Source: Gammaproteobacteria bacterium
GTDB taxonomy: Bacteria; Pseudomonadota; Gammaproteobacteria; JALTLT01
DNA length: 5,294 nt
Assembly (NCBI GenBank): GCA_027001815.1
Contig: JALTLT010000173.1
Span: forward strand, 1-5,294
Reading direction: 5' to 3'
Under the pieces are notes generated by a model that had not been told where the DNA came from, made no database searches, and saw only the letters and a list, made by a program, of their open reading frames with translations. The position numbers and the translations under genes were made by a program. Below, one piece after another: positions 1 through 5,294 of this stretch. Positions within the stretch are counted from its first letter, which is position 1. Each line of letters opens with the position of its first letter.

Positions 1-2293
1 GCACCTCGCGGTTGTTGTTGGACTGCATCTCGCCGACGATACCCGCCGCCTCCATCGCCTCGATGAGCCGGGCGGCCCGATTGTAGCCGATGCGCAGGTG
101 CCGTTGCACCGAGGAGATGGAGGCCCGCCGGGTCTCGGTGACGTAGCGCACCGCCTCGTCGAACAGCTCGTCCTGCTCCGGGTCTTCCGATTCCGCCACC
201 TCGCCTGGCAGCAGGATGCCGTTCTCGGCGCTGGCGGTGGTGATCTCCTCCACGTAGGCCGGCTCGCCGCGGCTGCTGATCTCCTTCACCACCCGGTGCA
301 CCTCGGCATCGGAGACGAAGGCGCCGTGGATCCGCTGCGGGACGCCACTGCCTGCGGCCAGGTAGAGCATGTCCCCATGGCCGAGGAGCTGCTCCGCGCC
401 GTTCTGGTCGAGAATGGTTCGCGAATCGGTCTTGGAGGAGACCTGGAAGGCGATGCGGGTGGGGATGTTGGCCTTGATCAGGCCGGTGATCACGTTCACC
501 GACGGGCGCTGGGTGGCCAGCACCAGATGGATGCCGGAGGCGCGCGCCTTCTGCGCCAGGCGGGCGATCAGCTCCTCCACCTTCTTGCCGACGATCATCA
601 TCATGTCGGCGAACTCGTCGATCACCACCACGATGAACGGCAGGTGTTCGAGGGTGGGCGGCGGCGCCTCCGGATCGAGGGCCTCTTCCGGCCGATAGAG
701 GGGATCCGGAATCGGCTCGCCCCGCTCGATCGCCTCCTTCACCTTGCGGTTGTACCCCCCCAGGTTCCGCACTCCCAGCGCCGCCATCAGCCGGTAGCGA
801 CGCTCCATCTCCCCCACGCACCAGCGCAGGGCGTTGGCGGCGTCCTTCATGTCGGTGACCACCGGGGTCAGCAGGTGGGGGATCCCCTCGTAGACCGACA
901 GCTCCAGCATCTTGGGATCGATCATGATCAGCCGCACCTCGCGGGCGGTGGCCTTGTAGAGGAGGCTCAGGAGCATGGCGTTGATGGCCACCGACTTGCC
1001 CGATCCGGTGGTGCCGGCCACCAGAAGGTGGGGCATCCGGGCCAGGTCGACCACCACCGGGCGGCCGCTGATGTCCTTGCCCAGCGCCAGGGAGAGGGGC
1101 GAGCCGGCGCGGTCGTACTGCTCCGAGGCGAGGATCTCGCTGAGGCCGACGGTCTCCCGGTGCTGGTTGGGGATCTCCAGCCCCACCGTCGGTTTCCCGG
1201 GGATCACGTCCACCACCCGCACCGAGACCGCGGAGAGGGCTCGGGCCAGATCCTTGGCCAGGTTGCTGATCTGGCTCACCTTCACGCCGGGCGCCGGCAT
1301 CAGTTCGAAACGGGTGATCACCGGCCCCGGATGGACCGACTCCACCTGCACCTCGATGCCGAAATCGGCCAGCTTGAGTTCCACCTGGCGCGACATCGCC
1401 TCAAGCCCCTCGCTGGAGTACCCCTTCCCCCCCTTCGGCGGTGGATCCAGCAGGGAGATGGGGGGCAGCGAGGAGTCGGCCGGCGCGTCGTCGAACAGGA
1501 GCTGCTGCTTCTCCCGCTCCACCCGTTCGCTGGTCTCCAGCTCGGTGATCACGGGTTCGATCTTCACCGGCTTGCGCCTGGCCCGCTTCTTCTTCTCCGT
1601 CTTGAGGGTCTGCTCCCGCTCCTGGCGGGCGCGGCGACCGGCACGTACCTCGCGCAGGCCACGCACTCCGTCCCGCAATCTGACCAGTGTGCCGAGGGTG
1701 AAACCGCCGATGGTGTCCATCAGGGAGAGCCAGGAGATGTGGGCGAAGAGGGTGAGGCCGGTGAGGAAGATCACCAGCAGCAGCAGGGTGCCGCCCAGCA
1801 GGCCGAAGGTCTCCACCATCATGCTGCCCATCAGGCTTCCGGTGACGCCGCCGGCCGAGGCCTCCGGAAGCCGGGCGGGATCGGCGGTGAAGTGGAGGGT
1901 CGCCAGACCGCCCCCACCCAGCAGGGTGAGGAGCAGACCCACGCCGCGCACGGCGAACATGGCGAGGCCACTGCCGAGGGGCCAGGCGTTGTGGCGGAAG
2001 ATCGCCCATCCTCCCCAGGCGAGGGCGGCGGCGAAGAGATAGGCGGGATAGCCGAAGAGGAGCAGCAGCAGGTCCGCCAGCCACGCCCCGAACCGCCCCC
2101 CCAGGTTGTGCACCGCTCCGGCACCCCTGTGGCTCCAGCCACTGTCCTCGGGGTGATAGCTGACCAGGATGAGAATCAGGTAGGCAGCCAGAAAGAAGAG
2201 CATCAGAAAGGTCCCCTCCCTGAGCCCCCGGGTGAGATGCTGTTGAACCACCTCACTGCCGCCATTCGGCCTGCTTTTCTTCGCCTGCGCCAA
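1..2293 (-). CDS. ftsK: DNA translocase FtsK (3' end cut by window edge)
   Basis: FtsK is a septum-anchored, ATP-driven DNA pump that clears chromosome ends from the closing septum and activates XerCD at dif. I read 764 codons in one frame without interruption. Four membrane segments are visible at about residues 28-45, 75-98, 107-132 and 163-184, with the family phrase HNLGGRFGAWLAD at 62-74. A charged, basic linker at about 190-280 is far shorter than the several-hundred-residue linker of E. coli FtsK. The motor follows, with Walker A GTTGSGKS at 427-434, Walker B VVVIDEFAD with D559 and E560, and the downstream LATQRPSVNVITGLIKANIP block. The winged-helix gamma domain starts near 722 (RRASISSVQRHLRIGYNRAA) and the readable part ends at NNNREV, so I estimate under ten residues are missing. 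The start is TTG at 2293: it is the first start codon after an in-frame TAA and has an AAGGAAAGG site upstream. GTG at 2251 (residue 15) is the alternative. ald lies 108 bases upstream on the same strand. Confidence 0.96.
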   Translation of the reverse strand, partial: MAQAKKSRPNGGSEVVQQHLTRGLREGTFLMLFFLAAYLILILVSYHPEDSGWSHRGAGAVHNLGGRFGAWLADLLLLLFGYPAYLFAAALAWGGWAIFRHNAWPLGSGLAMFAVRGVGLLLTLLGGGGLATLHFTADPARLPEASAGGVTGSLMGSMMVETFGLLGGTLLLLVIFLTGLTLFAHISWLSLMDTIGGFTLGTLVRLRDGVRGLREVRAGRRARQEREQTLKTEKKKRARRKPVKIEPVITELETSERVEREKQQLLFDDAPADSSLPPISLLDPPPKGGKGYSSEGLEAMSRQVELKLADFGIEVQVESVHPGPVITRFELMPAPGVKVSQISNLAKDLARALSAVSVRVVDVIPGKPTVGLEIPNQHRETVGLSEILASEQYDRAGSPLSLALGKDISGRPVVVDLARMPHLLVAGTTGSGKSVAINAMLLSLLYKATAREVRLIMIDPKMLELSVYEGIPHLLTPVVTDMKDAANALRWCVGEMERRYRLMAALGVRNLGGYNRKVKEAIERGEPIPDPLYRPEEALDPEAPPPTLEHLPFIVVVIDEFADMMMIVGKKVEELIARLAQKARASGIHLVLATQRPSVNVITGLIKANIPTRIAFQVSSKTDSRTILDQNGAEQLLGHGDMLYLAAGSGVPQRIHGAFVSDAEVHRVVKEISSRGEPAYVEEITTASAENGILLPGEVAESEDPEQDELFDEAVRYVTETRRASISSVQRHLRIGYNRAARLIEAMEAAGIVGEMQSNNNREV

Positions 2294-2304
2294 CTTTTCT
2301 TCAA

Positions 2305-2313
2305 CCTTTCCTT
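2305..2313 (-). promoter_or_regulatory. Ribosome binding site supporting the ftsK TTG start
   Basis: AAGGAAAGG on the minus strand ends 11 bases before the TTG at 2293. This spacing is slightly long but usable. No comparable purine run precedes the alternative GTG at 2251, so this site favours the TTG. An in-frame TAA just upstream (2314-2312) rules out a longer protein. Confidence 0.5.
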
Positions 2314-2327
2314 AAGAAATGATCCCT

Positions 2328-2356
2328 ATCCTATTATTCATGCGTGGTTTTGTCGA
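2328..2356 (-). promoter_or_regulatory. Candidate sigma-70-type promoter for ftsK
   Basis: On the minus strand, TCGACA at 2356-2351 (five of six matches to TTGACA) is followed after exactly 17 bases by TAGGAT at 2333-2328 (four of six to TATAAT). It sits in the most AT-rich stretch between ald and ftsK and would give a leader of roughly 30 bases. This would let ftsK be transcribed independently of ald. It is a consensus match only, with no experimental support. Confidence 0.4.
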
Positions 2357-2401
2357 GAGCGGCAGGCTCCCCACCCGACCCACGGCCGGCTCACCTTTCC
2401 C

Positions 2402-3469
2402 TCACGCCGCCAGCGCCTCGCGGACCGCCGGATGGGTGATCTCCCCGTCACGGATGTTGACCCCCGCCAGGAGGCGTGGATCCTGCTGCCAGCGCCCGTC
2501 GGCCACCGCCGTGAGGTAGGGGAAGAGGGCTGCGCTGAGGGCCTGGGAGGAGGTGCGAGGCACGGCTCCGGGCATGTTGGTGACACCGAAATGGAGCACC
2601 CCCTCCCATTCGAAGGTGGGTTCCGCCCAGGTGGTGGGTCGGGTGGTCTCGATGCACCCCCCCTGGTCCACCGAGATGTCGATCACCACCGAACCCCGCT
2701 GCATCTCGCGCACCAGCTCGGCGCTCACCAGATGGGGGGCACGGGCGCCCTTGATCAGCACCGCCCCCACCACCAGATCGGCCCTGCGCACCGCCGCGGC
2801 GATCGCCTCCCGGTAGGGGAAGAGGCCGGTGACGTTGGCTCCCAGGGCCCGCATCCGCTCCAGCTTTTCCCGTTGGCGGTCGAAGACGGTCACCTCGGCG
2901 CCCATGGCCGCGGCCACCGAAGCAGCCGCCCCGCCCGCCACGCCGCCACCGAGTACCACCACGTGGCCGCGGGGGGCAGCGGCGACGCCGCCCAGCAGCA
3001 CCCCCTTGCCGCCGGCCGGCCGGTGCAGGAGCCGGGTACCCGCCTGGACCGAAATGCGGCCGGCCACCTCACTCATGGGGGCGAGGAGCGGCAGCCGCCC
3101 CCCCTCCTCCACCGTCTCGAAGGCGATCGCGGTCAGACCGATCTCCTGGAGGGACCGCGCCAGCTCCGGTGCCGCCGCGAGATGCAGATAGCAGAAGAGC
3201 AGATGGTCACGCCGCAGCAGCGGCAGCTCCCCGGGCTGGGGCTCCTTCACCTTCACCACCAGTTGGGCCTGCTCATAGAGCGCCGCCGCATCGGGGGCGA
3301 TCTTCACACCGACCGTGGAATAGGAAGGGTCGGGATAGCCGCTCGCCTCGCCTGCGCCCCGCTCCAGCCACACCTCGTGACCGGCCGAGACCAGCTCTGC
3401 GCAGGCGTCGGGAACCAGCCCGACGCGCCCCTCCAGCACCTTCACCTCACGGGGAATACCGATTCGCAT
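2402..3469 (-). CDS. ald: Alanine dehydrogenase (NAD-dependent)
   Basis: This cytoplasmic enzyme interconverts L-alanine and pyruvate plus ammonium with NAD(H), supporting alanine catabolism or ammonium assimilation. The product has 355 residues and aligns along its length with Bacillus subtilis and Mycobacterium Ald. Substrate-site residues visible are R15 (in LEGRVGLVP), K75 (VKVKEP) and H96 (YLHLA). The nucleotide-binding fold carries GGGVAG at 174-179 and an acidic D197 at the end of the second strand, typical for NAD preference. The catalytic aspartate is D268 in VIDISVDQGG, followed by the signature TNMPGAVPRTSS. The C-terminal tail is shorter than in B. subtilis, ending soon after the GVNIRDGEITHPAV block. 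The start at ATG 3469 begins the family motif MRIGIPREVK and has GAGGA ten bases upstream. An in-frame ATG at 3667 would add residues unlike any Ald and run through the repeat-containing spacer. The neighbours are ftsK downstream and trxB divergent. In related bacteria Lrp often regulates ald, but no lrp gene is in the window. Confidence 0.95.
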   Translation of the reverse strand: MRIGIPREVKVLEGRVGLVPDACAELVSAGHEVWLERGAGEASGYPDPSYSTVGVKIAPDAAALYEQAQLVVKVKEPQPGELPLLRRDHLLFCYLHLAAAPELARSLQEIGLTAIAFETVEEGGRLPLLAPMSEVAGRISVQAGTRLLHRPAGGKGVLLGGVAAAPRGHVVVLGGGVAGGAAASVAAAMGAEVTVFDRQREKLERMRALGANVTGLFPYREAIAAAVRRADLVVGAVLIKGARAPHLVSAELVREMQRGSVVIDISVDQGGCIETTRPTTWAEPTFEWEGVLHFGVTNMPGAVPRTSSQALSAALFPYLTAVADGRWQQDPRLLAGVNIRDGEITHPAVREALAA

Positions 3470-3550
3470 GGATGTTGCGTCCTCGATTCCGGGCAGTCGC
3501 ACTCTTGCCACAGATGCCCGGGGCAAGGGGTGGACGTGCCGCAAGTGACT

Positions 3551-3588
3551 GAAAAACGCCCCATCCAGGAATCTGTCGGATGAGGCGT
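3551..3588 (-). terminator. Terminator-shaped stem-loop in the ald leader
   Basis: Read on the minus strand, ACGCCTCATCC (3588-3578) pairs with GGATGGGGCGT (3566-3556) with one mismatch, around an 11-base loop. A run of five T follows (3556-3552, the first in the stem). This is the shape of an intrinsic terminator facing ald, about 80 bases before its start codon. On the plus strand the edge reads ctgaaaaacgcc, resembling the repeat motif at 3706-3715, so it may instead be a decayed copy of that repeat. No gene lies upstream on this strand to be terminated. Confidence 0.45.
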
Positions 3589-3597
3589 CGCCGCGCG

Positions 3598-3624
3598 CCG
3601 GGAGCGGGTCGCCCGCCCTTCCGG
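3598..3624. repeat. GC-rich hairpin in the ald upstream region
   Basis: CCGGGAGCGGG pairs with CCCGC and TTCCGG around a TCG loop, giving about 11 base pairs with a two-base bulge (3617-3618) and one G-T pair. There is no T tract on either strand, so I do not call it a terminator. It may simply reflect the high GC content. Confidence 0.35.
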
Positions 3625-3699
3625 GCTGCCTCGCCGACCGGTGCATTCTTGGAGATGCCCCCAGCATAGCAGCCGACCGGACGGCTCGCCGCCAGGTAG

Positions 3700-3734
3700 C
3701 AGGCTGTTGAAAAACCCCGTTTTTCGACAGCCTG
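3700..3734. repeat. Palindromic repeat unit A
   Basis: The arms caggctgttgaaaaac (3700-3715) and gtttttcgacagcctg (3719-3734) pair over 16 positions with one G-T wobble around a three-base CCC loop. The left arm recurs in altered form at 5282-5294 and, inverted, at 4048-4062. This looks like a dispersed intergenic palindrome of the REP type. It lacks the T run beyond the stem that a standard intrinsic terminator would have. Confidence 0.8.
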
Positions 3735-3738
3735 TGCC

Positions 3739-3758
3739 GCGGTGCAGGGATGCACCGC
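3739..3758. repeat. Palindromic repeat unit B (small hairpin)
   Basis: An eight-base perfect stem, gcggtgca with tgcaccgc, closes a GGGA loop. It ends at the base directly before the large inverted repeat begins, so the two units abut without spacing. Confidence 0.6.
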
Positions 3759-3809
3759 CGTTTTCAATGAGGCCAGCAGCCTGTCGGACTTCAAGCTGAA
3801 GGTCACTCT

Positions 3810-3923
3810 GCCCCGAGAGGCGGGAAGGCCCTCCCGGGGGCGTTGGCGGCAAGGATGCCGCCGACGAGCCCCCAGGGATGGGTTCACGGCGTCCCCCGGG
3901 AGGGCCTTCCCGCCTCTCGGGGC
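3810..3923. repeat. Inner inverted repeat, 31-bp perfect arms
   Basis: The arms 3810-3840 and 3893-3923 are exact reverse complements over 31 of 31 positions and are very GC-rich (gccccgagaggcggg at the outer end). They may be a second palindromic element sitting inside the first, since their composition differs from the more mixed outer arms. No flanking direct repeat marks an insertion. Confidence 0.9.
3841..3866. repeat. Hairpin at the centre of the nested repeat
   Basis: CGTTGGCGGCA pairs with TGCCGCCGACG over 11 positions with one G-T pair and an AGGA loop. It starts at the base following the inner left arm, so the folded element would branch at its tip. The remaining loop, 3867-3892, can form only a weak stem (gagccc with gggttc). 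Confidence 0.7.
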
Positions 3924-3993
3924 CCCGCGGAACGCACCAGAACCTGACCGCCTGTCAAAGTCCGACAGGCTGCTGGCCTCATTGAAAACGTGA

Positions 3994-4022
3994 GGAAGCC
4001 GGAAATCGTATTTTCGGCTTCC
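3994..4022. repeat. Palindromic repeat unit D
   Basis: GGAAGCCGGAAA pairs with TTTTCGGCTTCC over 12 positions with one G-T pair around a TCGTA loop. It lies three bases after the large inverted repeat and four bases before unit E. Confidence 0.7.
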
Positions 4023-4025
4023 GGC

Positions 4026-4056
4026 GTTGAAAAAGGCCAGGACGGCCTTTTTCAAC
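4026..4056. repeat. Palindromic repeat unit E, terminator-like
   Basis: GTTGAAAAAGGCC and GGCCTTTTTCAAC are perfect 13-base arms around AGGAC. Within it a GGCC stem is followed by five T on both strands, so it could act as a weak bidirectional terminator separating trxB from the spacer. Its outer arms carry the same ttgaaaaa core as unit A. Confidence 0.7.
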
Positions 4057-4125
4057 ATCCTGGTAGACCCGCAACGGCCGGTGCCCACCGCACTCCGCGG
4101 TTTCCGCACCCTCCGGCAATGGGTG

Positions 4126-4131
4126 TATCAT
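4126..4131 (+). promoter_or_regulatory. Possible -10 element for trxB
   Basis: TATCAT matches TATAAT at five of six positions, in a locally AT-richer patch about 180 bases before trxB. The best -35 at 17-base spacing, TCCGCA (4103-4108), matches only three of six. This is a weak call. The true promoter could use an activator or lie elsewhere in the leader. Confidence 0.25.
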
Positions 4132-4309
4132 TCCACCAATTTTGCCAACCGGCATCCTTCCCCCGCCTCCCCGCCGGGAGGGAGCGTGTCCCGTTTCGAT
4201 CTCCGGTCGAGTCCGCCGGGCGACCCGGCCGGAGAATGGCCGGAGATCCGCCGGTGGGTGCCGGAACCGCACATCATCGCAGGAACCCACTTCAGGAGCG
4301 ATTATACCC

Positions 4310-5281
4310 ATGAGCGAAGAGAAACACTGTCGTCTGCTGATCCTCGGATCGGGCCCCGCAGGCTACACCGCGGCCATCTATGCGGCCCGTGCCAACCTGA
4401 GCCCGGTGCTCGTCACCGGCCTGGAACAGGGTGGTCAGCTCACCACCACCACCGAAGTGGACAACTGGCCCGGCGACCACGAGGGGGTGCAGGGACCCGA
4501 ACTGATGGAGCGCATGCGCAAACATGCCGAACGCTTCGAGACCGAGATCGTCTTCGACCACATCCACACGGTGGATCTCGGCCAGCGCCCCTTCCGTCTG
4601 GAAGGCGATTCCGGCATCTATACCTGCGACGCGCTGATCATCGCCACCGGCGCCTCGGCCCGCTACCTGGGACTCCCCTCCGAGGAGGCCTTCAAGGGAC
4701 GGGGCGTCTCCGCCTGCGCCACCTGCGACGGATTCTTCTATCGCGGCCAGGACGTGGCAGTGATCGGCGGCGGCAATACGGCCGTCGAGGAGGCGCTCTA
4801 CCTCTCCAACATCGCCCGCCACGTCACCGTGGTCCACCGGCGCGACCAGTTCCGTTCCGAGAAGATCCTCGCCAACCAGCTCATCGAGAAGTCGAAGAGC
4901 GGCAACGTCACCATCGAGTGGGATCACGTCCTCGAAGAGGTGCTGGGAGACGACTCGGGCGTCACCGGGATCCGGATCCGCAACGTCAAGAGCGGAGAGA
5001 CCAAGGAGATCCCGTTGATGGGTGTCTTCATCGCCATCGGTCACGCCCCCAATACCGGAATCTTCGACGGCCAGCTCGAGATGGAGAACGGCTACATCAA
5101 GGTGAAGAGCGGTACCGACGGTAACGCGACCGCCACCAGCGTGGAGGGGGTGTTCGCCGCAGGCGATGTCATGGACCACGTCTACCGCCAGGCGATCACC
5201 TCCGCCGGAACGGGATGCATGGCAGCCCTCGATGCGGAAAAGTACCTGGACGCCCTGGAGGCCGGCAAGGGCCAGGAGTAG
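4310..5281 (+). CDS. trxB: Thioredoxin-disulfide reductase
   Basis: This cytoplasmic homodimeric flavoenzyme passes electrons from NADPH through FAD and a redox disulfide to thioredoxin, feeding ribonucleotide reductase, methionine sulfoxide repair and peroxide defence. The product has 323 residues, against 321 in E. coli, and is collinear with it. FAD-binding GSGPAGYTAA starts at residue 13. The active-site cysteines are C136 and C139 in SACATCDG. The NADPH fold is GGGNTA at 153-158, with HRRDQFR at 176-182 contacting the 2'-phosphate. The C-terminal FAD motif FAAGDVMDHVYRQAITSAG starts at 282. The ATG at 4310 is preceded by AGGAG (4294-4298), 11 bases away, and matches the family N-terminus. 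An upstream in-frame ATG at 4142 would add residues with no family counterpart. The gene is divergent from ald. Its TAG stop is followed directly by a copy of the spacer repeat, so no further reading frame is coupled to it within the window. Confidence 0.98.
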   Translation: MSEEKHCRLLILGSGPAGYTAAIYAARANLSPVLVTGLEQGGQLTTTTEVDNWPGDHEGVQGPELMERMRKHAERFETEIVFDHIHTVDLGQRPFRLEGDSGIYTCDALIIATGASARYLGLPSEEAFKGRGVSACATCDGFFYRGQDVAVIGGGNTAVEEALYLSNIARHVTVVHRRDQFRSEKILANQLIEKSKSGNVTIEWDHVLEEVLGDDSGVTGIRIRNVKSGETKEIPLMGVFIAIGHAPNTGIFDGQLEMENGYIKVKSGTDGNATATSVEGVFAAGDVMDHVYRQAITSAGTGCMAALDAEKYLDALEAGKGQE

Positions 5282-5294
5282 CAGGCCGTTGAAA
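5282..5294. repeat. Partial copy of the unit A repeat, cut by window end
   Basis: caggccgttgaaa matches the left arm of unit A (3700-3712) at 12 of 13 positions. In both places it is preceded by GTAG, and here the TAG is the trxB stop codon. If the family structure holds, the pairing arm lies just beyond the window and would form a hairpin right after trxB. Confidence 0.6.

Larger units (their letters stand above)
3759..3990. repeat. Large nested inverted repeat (unit C), 33-bp perfect arms
   Basis: The arms 3759-3791 and 3958-3990 are exact reverse complements over 33 of 33 positions. They begin cgttttcaatgagg and contain the cagcagcctgtcgg core. They enclose a second perfect repeat (3810-3923), offset by 18 bases on the left and 34 on the right, where ggtca (3801-3805) can also pair with tgacc (3945-3949). 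A transcript from either strand would fold into one long hairpin. No target-site duplication is seen directly outside the arms. Confidence 0.9.
3700..4062. repeat. Tiled palindrome array bounded by inverted caggNtgttgaaaaa
   Basis: Five inverted-repeat units follow one another with gaps of four, zero, three and three bases. The whole block is bounded by caggctgttgaaaaa (3700-3714) and, inverted, tttttcaacatcctg (4048-4062), which match at 14 of 15 positions. GTAG stands immediately outside both ends (3696-3699 and 4063-4066). The block carries no open frame that looks like a gene. It could be a cluster of REP-like repeats, a non-autonomous (MITE-like) element, or a structured RNA. I do not recognise a named family. 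Confidence 0.6.
3470..4309. other. Gene-free divergent spacer between ald and trxB
   Basis: I see no credible protein gene in these roughly 840 bases. The open frames present are short, overlap on both strands, and owe their shared peptide (NEASSLSDF on both strands) to the inverted repeat. From ald outward the spacer holds the ald leader with a terminator-shaped stem-loop (3551-3588), a GC-rich hairpin (3598-3624), the tiled palindrome array (3700-4062) and about 250 bases of trxB leader. No transposase, tRNA or known riboswitch was recognised. Confidence 0.8.

Noticed and set aside
2312..2341. A nine-codon frame (MNNRIGIIS) just before ftsK whose stop overlaps the binding site
   Set aside because: It lies largely upstream of the transcription start predicted from the candidate promoter and has no binding site of its own, so a regulatory leader peptide is not supported.
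3500..3550. GGCAC and TTGC motifs in the ald leader resembling a sigma-54 promoter
   Set aside because: The GG to GC spacing is 14 bases, not the required 10, so the motif does not fit.
98..3583. A very long open frame on the plus strand, over 1,100 codons, antisense to ftsK and ald
   Set aside because: It mirrors two well-recognised genes and runs through the spacer between them. Its product is low-complexity and rich in His, Gly, Arg and Asp with no recognisable domain, as expected opposite GC-rich codon usage.
3470..3667. A longer ald starting at the upstream in-frame ATG (3667)
   Set aside because: The extra residues match nothing in alanine dehydrogenases and read through hairpins. The ATG at 3469 begins exactly at the family's N-terminal motif with a binding site upstream.
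3700..4062. A CRISPR array or an insertion sequence
   Set aside because: There are no regularly spaced direct repeats with unique spacers, and no transposase frame lies within or beside the repeats.
4142..4309. A longer trxB starting at ATG 4142
   Set aside because: The added stretch is proline- and arginine-rich with no counterpart in TrxB. The start at 4310 has AGGAG upstream and the expected length.
3442..4313. Small open frames on both strands in the spacer
   Set aside because: They overlap each other and the inverted repeats. The same peptide appears on both strands only because the DNA is palindromic. None has a convincing binding site or domain.

Overview
The window comes from a GC-rich gammaproteobacterium. 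The evidence is a TrxB nearly identical in layout and motifs to the Escherichia coli enzyme, a four-helix FtsK with a typical gammaproteobacterial C-terminus, and trxB lying divergently beside ftsK, as in E. coli, where lrp sits between them. I cannot name the genus.

Layout. Positions 1-2293 (minus strand) hold ftsK, the septal DNA translocase, complete except for its last few codons, which lie beyond the left edge. Positions 2294-2401 are a short gap with a plausible sigma-70-type promoter and a ribosome binding site for ftsK, which appears to start at TTG. Positions 2402-3469 (minus strand) hold ald, an alanine dehydrogenase. Positions 3470-4309 are a gene-free divergent spacer of about 840 bases. 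Positions 4310-5281 (plus strand) hold trxB, thioredoxin reductase. The last 13 bases begin another copy of a repeat also seen in the spacer.

The spacer is the unusual part. From 3700 to 4062 it is tiled with five inverted-repeat units placed almost end to end: 3700-3734, 3739-3758, 3759-3990, 3994-4022 and 4026-4056. The central unit has a perfect 33-bp inverted repeat enclosing a perfect 31-bp inverted repeat, which in turn encloses an 11-bp hairpin. The array is bounded by inverted copies of a caggNtgttgaaaaa motif. The same motif recurs directly after trxB, where the preceding TAG is also the trxB stop codon. I read this as a cluster of REP/MITE-like palindromic intergenic repeats. I know of no named family that it matches. 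Nearer ald there is a terminator-shaped stem-loop facing ald and a GC-rich hairpin.

The genes do not form one pathway. ald links L-alanine to pyruvate and ammonium, trxB keeps thioredoxin reduced with NADPH, and ftsK couples chromosome segregation to division. Their neighbourhood looks like an ancestral trxB/(lrp)/ftsK arrangement in which ald stands where lrp would be expected. There is no CRISPR array, tRNA, rRNA or transposase gene in the window.
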